Assembly (NCBI GenBank): GCA_036924285.1
Contig: JAYKYS010000010.1
Location: 5,146,001-5,210,000 of the forward strand
Direction: 5' to 3'
DNA from: Asterella californica
Lineage: Eukaryota > Streptophyta > Marchantiopsida > Marchantiales > Aytoniaceae
Length of the DNA stretch: 64,000 nucleotides
Below, piece by piece: positions 1 through 9,900 of the stretch. The stretch's first letter is position 1; each line of letters begins with the position of its first letter. Under the pieces are notes generated by a model. It was not told the DNA's origin and did no database searches. It was given only the letters and a program-made list of their open reading frames with translations. A program made the position numbers and the translations under genes.

Positions 1-514
1 GCATGCTTGTTTATAGAAACGTCGGTGAGTTCCGGGTAGAAGTCATGCGTCATGGACATGAAAGGCATGCCTATTGCATGTCTGAAGACCTCTTGGGGCA
101 CGGAGCACGAGCTAATGTATCGTTCGCTTTGAAGTAGCTTGCTTGGAACTAATGCGCGGTACATTTTGTGAATGAGTGGCTCCATCTTGGATATGAGAAT
201 AATCATAGCAGTCTTATCTTGTTCTCGATCTTTTCTTTTGAAGGAAGAAACAAAAGGGAAAGAGAAAAGAGAGGTAAACTTGATCTCATCTGGAAGCAGA
301 ATCTCATCTCACAGTAGAAATATTTTGGTCAAAGCAAAATACTTCTTTTTTCCGAAACAAGAAGCGGGTTAAGCCCGGGATTATTATTTTACTTATTATT
401 TATTATCGAAATAAAAAGCGGACTATGTCTAAGACGCTGTTATTTTTTACCTCTTTCTCGCAGTAGAACTTTCTAACACCGAATCGACTGCACTTGCACA
501 GACTGAGCACTCAC

Positions 515-583
515 GGCAGGAGGACTCGAACCCACACCGCCCCGGCTATGGGCGGATGGGCTGCCAGCTTGTTGGCTAGTAGA
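515..583 (-). pseudogene. tRNA-like segment alpha (copy A)
   Basis: Read on the minus strand, this GC-rich segment has a Pol III B-box-like core (GGTTCGAGTCC) and an upstream A-box-like TAGCCAACAAGCTGGCAGC. No full cloverleaf forms, so it is tRNA-derived at best. Homologues lie at 12513-12578 (-) and 59272-59344 (+), with a more distant relative in reverse orientation at 9346-9413. Confidence 0.4.
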
Positions 584-1538
584 AATGCTACTCGACGGTT
601 CTGCGAAGACCGTGTCCTTTACGTACATCCCGAGCCCTATAAACCCATGTAGGAATTTGTAGCTAAGACGCAAGTACATGTTGCGCTGGGAGAGTTCGAA
701 GAAGTATACCTACCCGATCGTTGATCCTGAAGGGCGATGACCTAGAGCTGGCTGACCCATTGCACTATGGTTCGGCTGGCCCTAGCATTTCCCTAAGGGG
801 AAAATGCACGTCATAATTTGTGACAGAGGTGGGTACGCGTTCGCGCGGCCTACCACCCAACGAAACCCCAATCAACAATTCGGTACGAAGTCGAATATCA
901 GTCAAATACCAGTCAGTCAAGTTGGTCACGTACCTACAGACTGCCTGAAACATGAACTGGGAATTCTGAGACTCCTCTGGAGAGCATGCTCACACGGAGG
1001 TGACTGGCTTTCAGTGAGTGCAGCAATTGATACAAAGAGGGCGTAGGTCAAAGTGGTTGGCCCTTGTGGTTTCTAAGCTTCTTCGAACAGAACTCTAGAT
1101 CACCTTCACAGAAAAACCTTGAAGTTCCAGACTGAACCGTATATATACAGCGCATACTTCTACTGTTACAGGAGGACCGTTAGCGGTTCTATATGGTTGT
1201 TGTGGTGGTCGATCGAAGTTGAAGTTGAAATCCCTGGTCGGACGATAAATTTCTGGTGTGCTGATCAATCTTTGCTTACAACTTCCCAGTGGAATCTTCA
1301 AATGTCTGCAAGTACGTAGCGTCCATTTTCCGGTCCTATTCTTCACTGCAGATGAAGAGCATGCATGGAATTATAACTATCGTCCTCTCTAATCCCAACA
1401 CAGATGCTGAAGAGACATTACTTATTCCAGAATTCTCTGTTCCTACGGTCGATGTTTCGAAGAGTAAAAGAGCAGGATTGACAGATAAATTCTTTGCATG
1501 TGGTTCAGATCCAAAGTGTTAAAAGGGTCGTTTGGTTT

Positions 1539-1607
1539 GGTCCAGGCAGGACTTGAACCTGCAACATTCGTCCAACAAATGATGCTCTGGCATTGAGCTA
1601 CTGGGCC
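1539..1607 (-). pseudogene. tRNA-like segment beta, hybrid (copy A)
   Basis: On the minus strand: acceptor strand GGCCCAG against CTGGACC (6 of 7 pairs), D-arm GCTC/GAGC, and a perfect T-arm (GCAGG, loop TTCAAGT, CCTGC) containing a consensus B box. The D-loop lacks the invariant GG and the anticodon arm does not give a clean 7-nt loop, so it is probably not a working tRNA. The left flank matches the flank of beta1 in copy B and the right flank matches the flank of beta2, so this is a recombinant of the two. Confidence 0.6.
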
Positions 1608-2007
1608 TATGTGATAACCGACCACACTGCACTTATTTGATTTTTATCTGAGGAGGAAAATGAAAAATTAAACAGTTGACGTTTACAGCGACATAGTACT
1701 CCTGAGGAAATCAGTATAGCGGGTGGGAATTCTCCCGATTCTCCCGGTAGTACTAAAACGTTCAGTTTGGTATTTCGAATCTGAAAAGAACTACAACGCA
1801 CCCGTGAAATTTAAGCCGCACGGGATTTATATCTCGGATCTGAAGTTCCGACTTACACTTGGCTAACTCGCCAAGTGTAAATGCATGCGGGCCCTTAGCG
1901 CTAGCCGAATGCTCACAGTGTTCAGTTGTGCCATGATCGATATCATGATAGAAGTCCAGATCTGATCCTCTCTAAAGTCGACCAGAGTACGTCGTATACG
2001 TACTGCA

Positions 2008-2012
2008 GATAC
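2008..2012. repeat. Target-site duplication gatac (left) of Copia-1
   Basis: gatac at 2008-2012 repeats at 8360-8364, directly outside the two LTRs. Copies B (near 16186-16200) and C (near 55478) carry a single gatac at the matching place, which is the unoccupied site. Confidence 0.97.
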
Positions 2013-2270
2013 TGTAGAAAACTTAGGCAAAATACTCTAAGACTCTTAGCTAGAAGGCATTCACAACTAATGTGTGAGAGAGGAAGTGAGAGAGAGAAAA
2101 CTGAGTACTCCAAGCCAAAGGCAAAGTCTGTATAAAGATAATGATAAGGAGACCAGGTGGGTCCTCCTAATATACAAGGGAAAGGGAAAAGGGTCGAGGG
2201 GTGTTAGCCCCCTTGTGCCTCTTCATAATAACCTCTTAAGGACAGGAACTGTTCACACAGTATTCCGTCA
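2013..2270 (-). repeat. Copia-1 3' LTR
   Basis: 258 bp, starts tgtagaaaac and ends attccgtca on the plus strand (TG...CA). It appears identical to 8102-8359. It contains an AT-rich stretch around ctgtataaag that could hold a promoter TATA. Confidence 0.97.
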
Positions 2271-2279
2271 CTCCCACTC
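2271..2279 (-). other. Polypurine tract of Copia-1
   Basis: On the minus strand the sequence directly before the 3' LTR reads gagtgggag, a purine run that would prime plus-strand synthesis. Copia-3 has the same gagtgggag before its 3' LTR at 46628-46636. It overlaps the end of the pol ORF. Confidence 0.85.
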
Positions 2280-5200
2280 AGTGACTAGTCCTTAATAATC
2301 CGAGTTTTGGTAACAAGTATTCTACTTTAGGAGTTGGTAAACTCTTAGTAAGAATATCAGCTACCATGTCAGCCGTTGGGCAGTACTGAACTAACACTGT
2401 TTTGAGAGTGACTTGATCCTTTATGAAGTGATACCGGATATCAATGTGCTTTGTTCTATCATGAAATTTAGTTGTGTCTACTAGAGCAATAGCACTTTGA
2501 TTATCGCAAAATAAGATCGTTGGCTGTTCATCCTTCAGTCCAATATCTGTGAGTAGTTGTCGTAGCCAGATTGCTTCTGAAGAACACGTGCTTAATGCTA
2601 CGTACTCAGCTTCTGTACTTGACAACGCCACAGATTGTTGTCGCTTGGATGACCAACTGATCGCTCCTTGGGCAAAAATGAAACAGTTTCCAGAAGTAGA
2701 ACGTCGTGATTCAACATCACCTCCCCAATCAGCATCACAATATCCGAAAAGGGAGCGTGGATTAGGAGAGTATCTATACTCAAGGTAATAGTCCAAAGTG
2801 CCTTTGATGTATCTGAAAGCTCTCTTCATTCCGGTGATGTGAGTTGGGCCGGGACTTGCCATATGCTGAGATAATGAGCTTATGGTGTAAGACAAGTCAG
2901 GCCTTGTACATACAGCTGCCCAATTGATGGATCCGGCTGCGCTTTGATATGGATAGCTGGCGCACAAAGTCGTCTCCTCCTCATTGGTGGGAGGATCATG
3001 AACAGGAAGTTTCTCACTTGGAGTCATGGGAGTACTGACGGGTTTACAGTTCTCCAGACCGAATTGAAATAGCTTTTGAGTGAGGTATAGAGATTGACTG
3101 AGTCTAATCCATCCTATTGATCTGTCTCTGTTTATCTCTATGCTTAAGCAATGATGTACTTCTCCAATGTCGCTCATCTGGAATCTAGAGCTGAGTTGTC
3201 CTTTTATTTTGGTCATTAACTCCATGCTACTGCTTGCTATGATGGTATCGTCAACATACAAGGCCAAAATCATGAATTGGTTGCCTTGATGTAGGTAGTA
3301 AACATTCCCATCGGCGCCAGACTTGGTGAACCCGAGGGAAATGAGAAAACCATCGATTATTAGATACCATTCCCGTGAGGACTGTTTTAATCCGTATAGT
3401 GTGCGTAGTAATCTGCACACTTGTCCTTTTATCGGGGCAGTGACTCCTTCCGGAACATTCATGTATATCTCTTCATTGAGTGTTCCGTTCAGGAAAGCTG
3501 TCTTGACATCCATCTGGTGCACATGTAAATTATGCTGTGCAGATATAGCCAGAATCAAACGTACCGATTGAACTCTTACCACTGGAGAGAAAGTGTCGGT
3601 GTAGTCGAGGCCGTAGATTTGAGTGAATCCGCGAGCCACCAGACGTGCTTTGTATCGAGAGATGGAACCATCGGAGTTCAACTTTAGCTTGAACGTCCAC
3701 TTGTTGGTGATGGGACGTCTGCCATGTGGTAAGTCAGTGAACATCCATGTTCCGTTAGCTTGATGTGATTCCAGTTCCTCGTGTATAGCTTTCTCCCACT
3801 GTTCTGCGTTGGGGGAAGAAAGTGCATCTCTGTAGGACACAGGCTCCATGGGGACTGGTGAGAGTGTTACCATCAATGCGCCCTTCTGTTTCCTCGGCTT
3901 TCTTGGTTTTGGAGGAGCAAGGGGATCTTCGTAACCTTCAGCATAGTCACGCCTTGGAGGCACTGATTGTCTTGTTGATCGTCTCAACATTGGAGGAACA
4001 GGAATACTTGTGGGTGAAGGAATCTCCTCTTGTGGAGATTCAGTTGGTGAAGTCTCAGGGACTCGGATCTCCTGCGGTGGCCAACGTTGCTGGATGTTTG
4101 GTGATGTCCTCCTGAGGTAGGGATGGTACTGACTCATGTTTTCAGCTACCGGAGATTGATCACGATGGTAACTTGTTGGTGTCGTTGGAGATCGAGGGAT
4201 TGTCAGTGCAGTAGGTAGAGTGTTCTGGGTTGACTGTGAGCTGGATGAACTCACAGTCGGAGTTGGTGCGCCTCCTCCACTACCACCTCCTCCTCCTCCA
4301 GAGCTGGACGGTGTGACGGGAGGTACAAGTGGACCAGTGATAGGAGGAATGAGAGGCGGCACGAAAGGAGGAGTGAACACTGAGGGAGGGAGCTGAGCTC
4401 CCACTGAAACTAGAGTGGGAACTTGTGCGGGAGGTACTGGGTGGTTATTATAGAACTCAATGCTATTCTGGGAAAATTCTTCTGTGAGGATAGAATTGTC
4501 GGGGAGAATAGGCGAGGGTACATGAAGGAAAGGAGATTCGTCAAAGATGACGTCTCGTGAGGTGAAAGCATGACCATCAGATTTACGTTGTAGACGGTAT
4601 GCTTTGCTGCGTGCACTATAGCCTAGCAAGATGCAGACATGAGAGTGATCATCTAACTTAGAGCGGAGATCGGCTGGGACCTGGGAATATGCAGTGCATC
4701 CAAAAACACGTAGGTGTGAAATATCAGGCTTACGGTTGTGCCACAACTCAAATGGTGTCAACTTAGGAGGGAGTGCCTTGGTTGGACACCTATTCTGGAT
4801 GTAGTTGGCACAGTTGATAGCTTCACCCCAGTAAGGTTTTGGTAAGTGTGACTCATGCAGCATGGTGCGGACAGAATTAAGAAGGGTGCGATTTTTTCGT
4901 TCAGCAACGCCGTTTTGTTGAGGCGTGTGTGGAACAGTGAGCTGACGCTGGATGCCAAACTCAGTGCAATATGCTTCAAATTCTGTGGATAAGTACTCAC
5001 CACCGTTGTCTGAGCGTAGTGTTTTCAGCTTGTGACCAGTTTGCCGCTCAGCAAAAGCATGGAATTCTTTGAAGGCTTGAAAGCAGTCGCTCTTGTAATG
5101 GAGTAGCCGAACAACGGTGTGGCGAGAATAATCGTCAATGAAAGTTAGGAAATATTCATAGCCAGAATATGTGCAAGGAGAAATGCGGCCACTGATGTCT

Positions 5201-6519
5201 GAATGTACCAGCTCAAGGGGCTCTATAGCCCGGGTGGTTGCTACGCGTGGGATTTTAGTGCGTGGTTGCTTGCCGTGCTGACATGCTGGACAGATATGTT
5301 CTCTTACTTCTCGCAGGTTAAGACCAGTGACAGAGTTCTCGCGTCTAAGCTGGTCTAAGCGTTGGGAGCTAATGTGGCCTAGGCGACGGTGCCATAGTGT
5401 AGTTATGTTGCTGGCGATTGCTGTGTTTGCTGCAAGGTAGGGAAGTGAAGAAACGGGAGCAGGCAAAGGTGTGTGCTCTTGACACGTGTCGCGACGTGGA
5501 GTGATCATCCGGATGGTGCTAACGGACTCATCGTTGGTAGAAAAGTAAGGAACGACTGCGTGGAGGCGACCTTGGTCGCTATTAGTGGAAGCGTGGTCCG
5601 CCCATGTGGCGGGCTGGGAAAGGTCCCTAGTAAGGGACCCCTGCCCACCATGTGCGGAGCCGCGCCCCTGCATAGGGGCACGGTCCGCCCAGGTGGCAGG
5701 TGGCTTATTGCCCCTTGGGGGCCGCGACCCGTCGTAGGGGTCCGTGCCCACCTGGGGGCTTGCGACCCATCTCGGCGGCGTGGGGGAGTTATCCCCACGC
5801 CCCGAGGTCGGGCGAGTGCCCGTGGGGGGCCGTGTCCCCGCATGGGGGGACGTGCCCTCCCGGGGGCCTGGCCAGGCGTGGGCTTCTCGGGGGCCGGGCC
5901 AGGCGTGGGGAGTATCCCCGCGCCCCGAAGCCAGGTGAGGGCTTCTCGGGGGCCGTGTCCCCGCGTGGAGGGACGTGCCCTCCCGGGGGCATGGCCAGGC
6001 GTGGGGATTTATATCCCCACGCCCCGAGGGCTGGGGAATTCCCACTGGGAGCAGTGTCCCCGCGTGTGGGGACGTGCCCCCCGTGGGGACGCGCGTTCCG
6101 GGCCGGGCGTTGGGTGGAGTGCCCCCACGCCTCGAAGCGTGGGGGGTTCCCATGGGGGGGACGCGACCCCGCGTAGGGGTCCGTGCCCCTTGATCCACGG
6201 TCCTGGGGGGGCCTCGATCTCCGATCCGCGATCCGCGATTCGCGATCAAGGGCCCTCCCGCGCCGTGAAGGCCTTGGCACTTGGGTGCCTGTGCCCTCCC
6301 GCGAGGTGGGAGGGCACACGCGTCAGCTCGCAGGTGACGGTTGGGGATCGGAATCCGGGATTGCAGGGTCCAGAGAGGGGGAGACTGCGCGAATTGAAAT
6401 TTTGGCTGGCATTGTACATTTCTGCGCTTTGGAGACTGCGGGCTGAGTGCATAGGGAACGTAGGTATGAATGTTTTGCTGGGGAATGTGAAATTGCGTGA
6501 TTATGTGGGAAGATGCCAT
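2278..6519 (-). CDS. pol: Copia-1 pol: integrase, reverse transcriptase, RNase H
   Basis: 1413 codons. Residues about 50-310 come from the GC-rich insert and are Gly/Pro/Arg-rich with no recognisable domain. From about residue 375 the order is canonical for copia. The zinc-binding HHCC region comes first (LWHRRLGH, then CPACQHGK). The integrase core has D441, D504 and E540 in VHSDISG, LRSDNGGEY and NGVAERKNR. The reverse transcriptase has its YVDD site at 3247-3258. RNase H follows, with DADWGGD and STEAEYVAL. I see no internal stop. The ATG at 6519 opens a frame +1 relative to gag-pro and overlaps it by 197 bp. Expression would need a frameshift, reinitiation or another trick, or the element may rely on help from relatives. 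Confidence 0.93.
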   Translation of the reverse strand: MASSHIITQFHIPQQNIHTYVPYALSPQSPKRRNVQCQPKFQFAQSPPLWTLQSRIPIPNRHLRADACALPPRGRAQAPKCQGLHGAGGPLIANRGSRIGDRGPPRTVDQGARTPTRGRVPPMGTPHASRRGGTPPNARPGTRVPTGGTSPHAGTLLPVGIPQPSGRGDINPHAWPCPREGTSLHAGTRPPRSPHLASGRGDTPHAWPGPREAHAWPGPREGTSPHAGTRPPTGTRPTSGRGDNSPTPPRWVASPQVGTDPYDGSRPPRGNKPPATWADRAPMQGRGSAHGGQGSLTRDLSQPATWADHASTNSDQGRLHAVVPYFSTNDESVSTIRMITPRRDTCQEHTPLPAPVSSLPYLAANTAIASNITTLWHRRLGHISSQRLDQLRRENSVTGLNLREVREHICPACQHGKQPRTKIPRVATTRAIEPLELVHSDISGRISPCTYSGYEYFLTFIDDYSRHTVVRLLHYKSDCFQAFKEFHAFAERQTGHKLKTLRSDNGGEYLSTEFEAYCTEFGIQRQLTVPHTPQQNGVAERKNRTLLNSVRTMLHESHLPKPYWGEAINCANYIQNRCPTKALPPKLTPFELWHNRKPDISHLRVFGCTAYSQVPADLRSKLDDHSHVCILLGYSARSKAYRLQRKSDGHAFTSRDVIFDESPFLHVPSPILPDNSILTEEFSQNSIEFYNNHPVPPAQVPTLVSVGAQLPPSVFTPPFVPPLIPPITGPLVPPVTPSSSGGGGGGSGGGAPTPTVSSSSSQSTQNTLPTALTIPRSPTTPTSYHRDQSPVAENMSQYHPYLRRTSPNIQQRWPPQEIRVPETSPTESPQEEIPSPTSIPVPPMLRRSTRQSVPPRRDYAEGYEDPLAPPKPRKPRKQKGALMVTLSPVPMEPVSYRDALSSPNAEQWEKAIHEELESHQANGTWMFTDLPHGRRPITNKWTFKLKLNSDGSISRYKARLVARGFTQIYGLDYTDTFSPVVRVQSVRLILAISAQHNLHVHQMDVKTAFLNGTLNEEIYMNVPEGVTAPIKGQVCRLLRTLYGLKQSSREWYLIIDGFLISLGFTKSGADGNVYYLHQGNQFMILALYVDDTIIASSSMELMTKIKGQLSSRFQMSDIGEVHHCLSIEINRDRSIGWIRLSQSLYLTQKLFQFGLENCKPVSTPMTPSEKLPVHDPPTNEEETTLCASYPYQSAAGSINWAAVCTRPDLSYTISSLSQHMASPGPTHITGMKRAFRYIKGTLDYYLEYRYSPNPRSLFGYCDADWGGDVESRRSTSGNCFIFAQGAISWSSKRQQSVALSSTEAEYVALSTCSSEAIWLRQLLTDIGLKDEQPTILFCDNQSAIALVDTTKFHDRTKHIDIRYHFIKDQVTLKTVLVQYCPTADMVADILTKSLPTPKVEYLLPKLGLLRTSH
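5590..6370. repeat. GC-rich palindromic repeat block inside Copia-1
   Basis: About 780 bp of strongly GC-rich DNA inside an otherwise ordinary element. Degenerate units of roughly 120-130 bp recur about four times, each with a stretch like gacgtgccctcccgggggc followed by a short palindrome in which GTGGGG and CCCCAC flank an AT-rich centre (for example near 5780, 5910 and 6000). A run of overlapping GATC/CGCGATC motifs lies near 6215-6250. Several frames on both strands are open, as expected from base composition. It corresponds in place and style, not in exact sequence, to the block in Copia-3. Confidence 0.8.
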
Positions 6520-7921
6520 TTTTTCTGGGTCTTATACGCATTCTTGGGCGAGGACTGTGGCAAGGGGGCAGTGTGTCTCTATCCCGCGTGGCTACATGTA
6601 AGGATGCTGTATGCTCAGTTACAAACACTGAATTTCCCAGCAGATATAGATCATTCGATAAGGGACATGAGCATAGGCTGCGGGAATATTTATCCTCAAG
6701 GTAACACATGCCATTGCCGATTAAACACCACCCTCCTTTAGAGTCAAATTGCCTTGCAGAAAACAGATTTTTGTGTAATGCAGGCACATGCAATACATCA
6801 CGGATCAGTACCTTTTCTCCATTCAGCAGCTTGATCTCGACAGTCCCGGTGCCTTCGATGTACACAGTAGTGTTGTCTCCCAACAGAATTTTGTCGTTTT
6901 GACGGCGCTCTTCTGAGTATGGAGAGTATGTGATGAATTGGCGTCGATCGTGGGCCATGTGGTGTGTTGCTCCGGTGTCCACATACCACATGCTGTCCAC
7001 CTGCGATACTGCACTCAGTCCAGTAGATTTCATTGTCATGAGAACTCTACGTGCGTTGTTGTTGTGCGGTTTGGGACGATTTCTTTGATTTTGTCCTCGG
7101 CCTTGCTGTCTGTGACCGCTGTTCTGCTGTTGATTGCTGCTGCTTGTGCGATTGGGACACTCATTAAAGAGATGTCCGGTTGAGCCGCAGCCGAAGCATT
7201 TGGCGCTACCGATTTGGAGTCGACGGCGGGGTTGACTCCAACCGCCTTGGTTGCTGCTGCGTCCTCGTCCTTGCTGTCGGCGTCCAGCGAACAAGGTAGT
7301 AGAGGGTTCAATTGACATCTTTCTGGACATGATCTCCTCCTCAATTAAGAAGGAGATCAGATCTTGTAGAGACAAGTTCGGGTTCGTGCGCATCGCGTGC
7401 AAGAAGGTTTGGTAGTTAGGTGGCATGCTGCCCATCAGCGTGAGGATCTGTTCTTGTGCGTCTACTATAACGCCGGCAGATGCGAGTTGTTGCACGAGGG
7501 CCTTAAAGTTGTTGATGTGGGTCATGACTGAGTCGTTCGGCTTCATTCTGAGAAGCCTGAACTTTTCTCTGAGATGCATGCGGGTGACATGATCTTGACC
7601 GGCAAAGTTTGCGGTCAGAGTCGTCCATGCGTCGTTTGCTGTTGTGCAAGCTAGTATGTGACCAGCAACTGAGTTTGCACAACACTCGTTGATTGCAGTT
7701 AAGGCGTTCTTGTTCTTCTTGTCCCATTCTGCAATGCTGCCCGGTCCGGTAGCTGGTGTCGCTGTTCCGCCGGGGGTTGTTGCTCCAGGTCGTGGGATTG
7801 TGCCATCCACCACGCCGAGTACTTCTTCCGAATCGAGTCGGAGAGTTATCTTATGCTTCCAAAAGGTGAAGAAAGTGCCATCGAATACCGCCCATCCTTT
7901 GGTGTTGAATGGTGAAGTCAT
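6323..7921 (-). CDS. gag: Copia-1 gag-protease
   Basis: I choose the ATG at 7921 (MTSPFNTKGW), although the frame is open back to 7999. The nucleocapsid knuckle is CFGCGSTGHLFNEC (C-x2-C-x4-H-x4-C), preceded and followed by Gln/Arg/Gly-rich stretches. The protease active site is WYVDTGATHHM, with its Asp codon near 6977. Homology to copia ends around 6590, near LYLLGNSVFV. The last ~90 residues read through out-of-frame sequence leading into the GC-rich block. Gag coats the RNA, and the aspartic protease cuts Gag-Pol. The frame change to pol falls in this 3' region. Confidence 0.92.
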   Translation of the reverse strand: MTSPFNTKGWAVFDGTFFTFWKHKITLRLDSEEVLGVVDGTIPRPGATTPGGTATPATGPGSIAEWDKKNKNALTAINECCANSVAGHILACTTANDAWTTLTANFAGQDHVTRMHLREKFRLLRMKPNDSVMTHINNFKALVQQLASAGVIVDAQEQILTLMGSMPPNYQTFLHAMRTNPNLSLQDLISFLIEEEIMSRKMSIEPSTTLFAGRRQQGRGRSSNQGGWSQPRRRLQIGSAKCFGCGSTGHLFNECPNRTSSSNQQQNSGHRQQGRGQNQRNRPKPHNNNARRVLMTMKSTGLSAVSQVDSMWYVDTGATHHMAHDRRQFITYSPYSEERRQNDKILLGDNTTVYIEGTGTVEIKLLNGEKVLIRDVLHVPALHKNLFSARQFDSKGGWCLIGNGMCYLEDKYSRSLCSCPLSNDLYLLGNSVFVTEHTASLHVATRDRDTLPPCHSPRPRMRIRPRKNGIFPHNHAISHSPAKHSYLRSLCTQPAVSKAQKCTMPAKISIRAVSPSLDPAIPDSDPQPSPAS

Positions 7922-8079
7922 TCTGCGCAGTCTTGATCGCGAGAACTGAACTGGTCCTTCACGCTGCGCTGGCCTGTGCGGGGAGCGTCCTCCACGCAAC
8001 GATCAAGGCGTCCCTTGATCGCTCTGGTGTCTAATGTCTAAGACTTAGAGTGAACCTATGTTATCTTAATAAATCATCT

Positions 8080-8101
8080 AACAACACGGGCTCTGATACC
8101 A
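8080..8101 (-). other. Primer binding site of Copia-1
   Basis: The minus strand directly after the 5' LTR reads TGGTATCAGAGCCCG, complementary to the 3' end of initiator methionine tRNA and typical of plant copia elements. Confidence 0.95.
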
Positions 8102-8359
8102 TGTAGAAAACTTAGGCAAAATACTCTAAGACTCTTAGCTAGAAGGCATTCACAACTAATGTGTGAGAGAGGAAGTGAGAGAGAGAAAACTGAGTACTCC
8201 AAGCCAAAGGCAAAGTCTGTATAAAGATAATGATAAGGAGACCAGGTGGGTCCTCCTAATATACAAGGGAAAGGGAAAAGGGTCGAGGGGTGTTAGCCCC
8301 CTTGTGCCTCTTCATAATAACCTCTTAAGGACAGGAACTGTTCACACAGTATTCCGTCA
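8102..8359 (-). repeat. Copia-1 5' LTR
   Basis: 258 bp, identical by eye to the LTR at 2013-2270. It is followed on the plus strand by the target duplication gatac at 8360-8364. Confidence 0.97.
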
Positions 8360-9345
8360 GATACCAATGGCGGGCAGCTCTTATTTAACTCTTGAAACCA
8401 TCCAGCCTAGGCATGGCAGAGATATATCGAATTCATCGGTGAACCTTCACCGGTCGCATGCAGCAGATACCTCAAGGAACGTTAACGCTATCCCGATCGA
8501 CTGATTCAGAAGTCGCTATGCATGTTGTGTGGTTTCACCGCAGTGTAGAACAGGAAAATGCATGGACTATGCTTCCGGCCGCTACTTGCATCATGTACAG
8601 CATGTTCGGAAATTCTTAGTGAAAACTACTGGATCTGCATTGGCAGATGTCGTTACATAACATACCTCACAAACTGAATCGTCAAACTGTCGCTGAAATA
8701 GGTTCACGATGAGCACAATTGACATCAACCATCATTACCTTAACTTTGACTGCACATGCTATAAATAGCTCTCTGCGTGGGCAATTGCAAGACAAGGATG
8801 TGACCCAGCTAGCAAGGTTTGCATCATCTGAGGTGCGAAATTTCTTGCTTGCTTCAGGGGTCTGAGGACATGCGTCGAGTGAGCAATAAGAAAAGCCAGT
8901 TATACTCGTCCTACTGACAAGAATCTTTAATACTCCCCGGAAATCGTTGACTACGTTAAAGAAAATTTCTCTTTCCCGTGGATTGCTTCCGTTTCAGAAG
9001 AAACTCGGTCCATATATAAACATGGTGGCTCATTCCTATCATTAACACCATGATCGATGTTCAAACTCAGTCCCTCGTGTATGGCTTCAATCTGCTGAGA
9101 TGCGGCTGTTGAGCAGTACATAATCATGGAGGAAAAAGTCAAGGCATTCTTACGGTGTAAGTACCACGTCCCCTGTAGCCATAGCTAGTACCTACTGTTT
9201 TGGAGACTGTAACAGGGAAATCACTGGAGCCAAGTCAAAGCAAGTCAATTGACCTCCAGCCGTGGCAGGGCCTTAGGCAGAATTCCGCTTCTAGAATCTA
9301 GACTAGGCCTCTCGTTTAAACTGCATCTGTGATGAAACCTTGCCG

Positions 9346-9413
9346 AGCATTAGCTTGTTTGCAGCCCGTAGCCCGGGCGGCGTGGGATCGAGCTTCTGCC
9401 GGGAGGGTTCAGT
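9346..9413 (+). pseudogene. tRNA-like segment alpha-prime (copy A)
   Basis: Shares the core gcggcgtgggatcgag and the following ccgggag...cagtc...gcagcattcgg with the alpha segment of copy C at 59272-59390, but lies in the opposite orientation within R1. The homologous segment in copy B is 47079-47138. No complete cloverleaf. Confidence 0.35.
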
Positions 9414-9900
9414 CCGTCCAAGGGCAGCAGCATTCGGTTGCAAAAAGCCCCACGGCGAAAAGACTCCTAAATAGTCGTGTGCCTAACCAACGTTTCATCA
9501 CAAAAGATTCTCCGATGAAACCAGAAAACATATTAGTACACGTATGGACTCTGGAACCACAACGACTTCATTCACTCATCGGTACCTCGCGATGTGTATC
9601 ACTAGATAAGCTTACTCTGACGGTTCTGATCTCAGTATATACCTCTCCCGAGGGGATTAATGGTTTCACAGCTGCCCGCCACTGTCGATCTTGCAATTGA
9701 GAGCGTCATTAGGTATAGCTGGAATAATTCGAGACGGTACAAAGGATCCGCATGCAGTCGAGTATTGATGGTCGATGGTTATTTGATATTCAAGTAAGGG
9801 CCTCTTCAAACTTGAGATATATTTCACAAGTTGGACCTTCATATCCGGGATATTCATGAACATCACTTGGAGGACCAAACGGTGTAAGATTGAAACAGGA

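Larger units (their letters stand above)
1..2012 (+). repeat. R1 repeat copy A, first part
   Basis: Non-coding repeat shared with copy B (11622-16190) and, inverted, with copy C (55391-59838). It enters from the left edge of the window. The short open frames in it are not conserved between copies, so I do not call genes. It carries tRNA-like segments alpha (515-583) and beta (1539-1607). Copy A lacks the ~2.1 kb that separates beta1 from beta2 in copies B and C. It is interrupted at 2013 by Copia-1 and resumes at 8360. Confidence 0.85.
2013..8359 (-). mobile_element. Copia-1, recently inserted Ty1/copia LTR retrotransposon
   Basis: A complete 6347-bp element in minus orientation with 258-bp LTRs that I read as identical, 5-bp target duplications, a PBS matching initiator Met-tRNA and a purine tract. 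Gag-protease and integrase-RT-RNase H lie on two overlapping ORFs in different frames, rather than the single frame usual for copia. About 780 bp of very GC-rich DNA lies between the protease and integrase regions. Identical LTRs imply a very young insertion, so the structure with the GC block was probably the one that transposed. Confidence 0.97.

Noticed and set aside
5473..6741. 422-codon plus-strand frame opposite Copia-1 pol
   Set aside because: It is open because the GC-rich block has few stop codons. The protein has no domain and its ends run antisense through integrase and protease coding sequence.
8360..8880. Helitron 3' end at the R1 edge (hairpin ggtgaaccttcacc near 8440)
   Set aside because: The hairpin is present, but there is no CTRR terminus at the edge and copies A and B continue past it; only copy C stops nearby.
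9329..9700. 123-codon plus-strand frame in R1, also partly open at 47061-47336
   Set aside because: It is shared only because R1 is duplicated; the frame is cut differently in the two copies and overlaps the alpha-prime tRNA-like segment.
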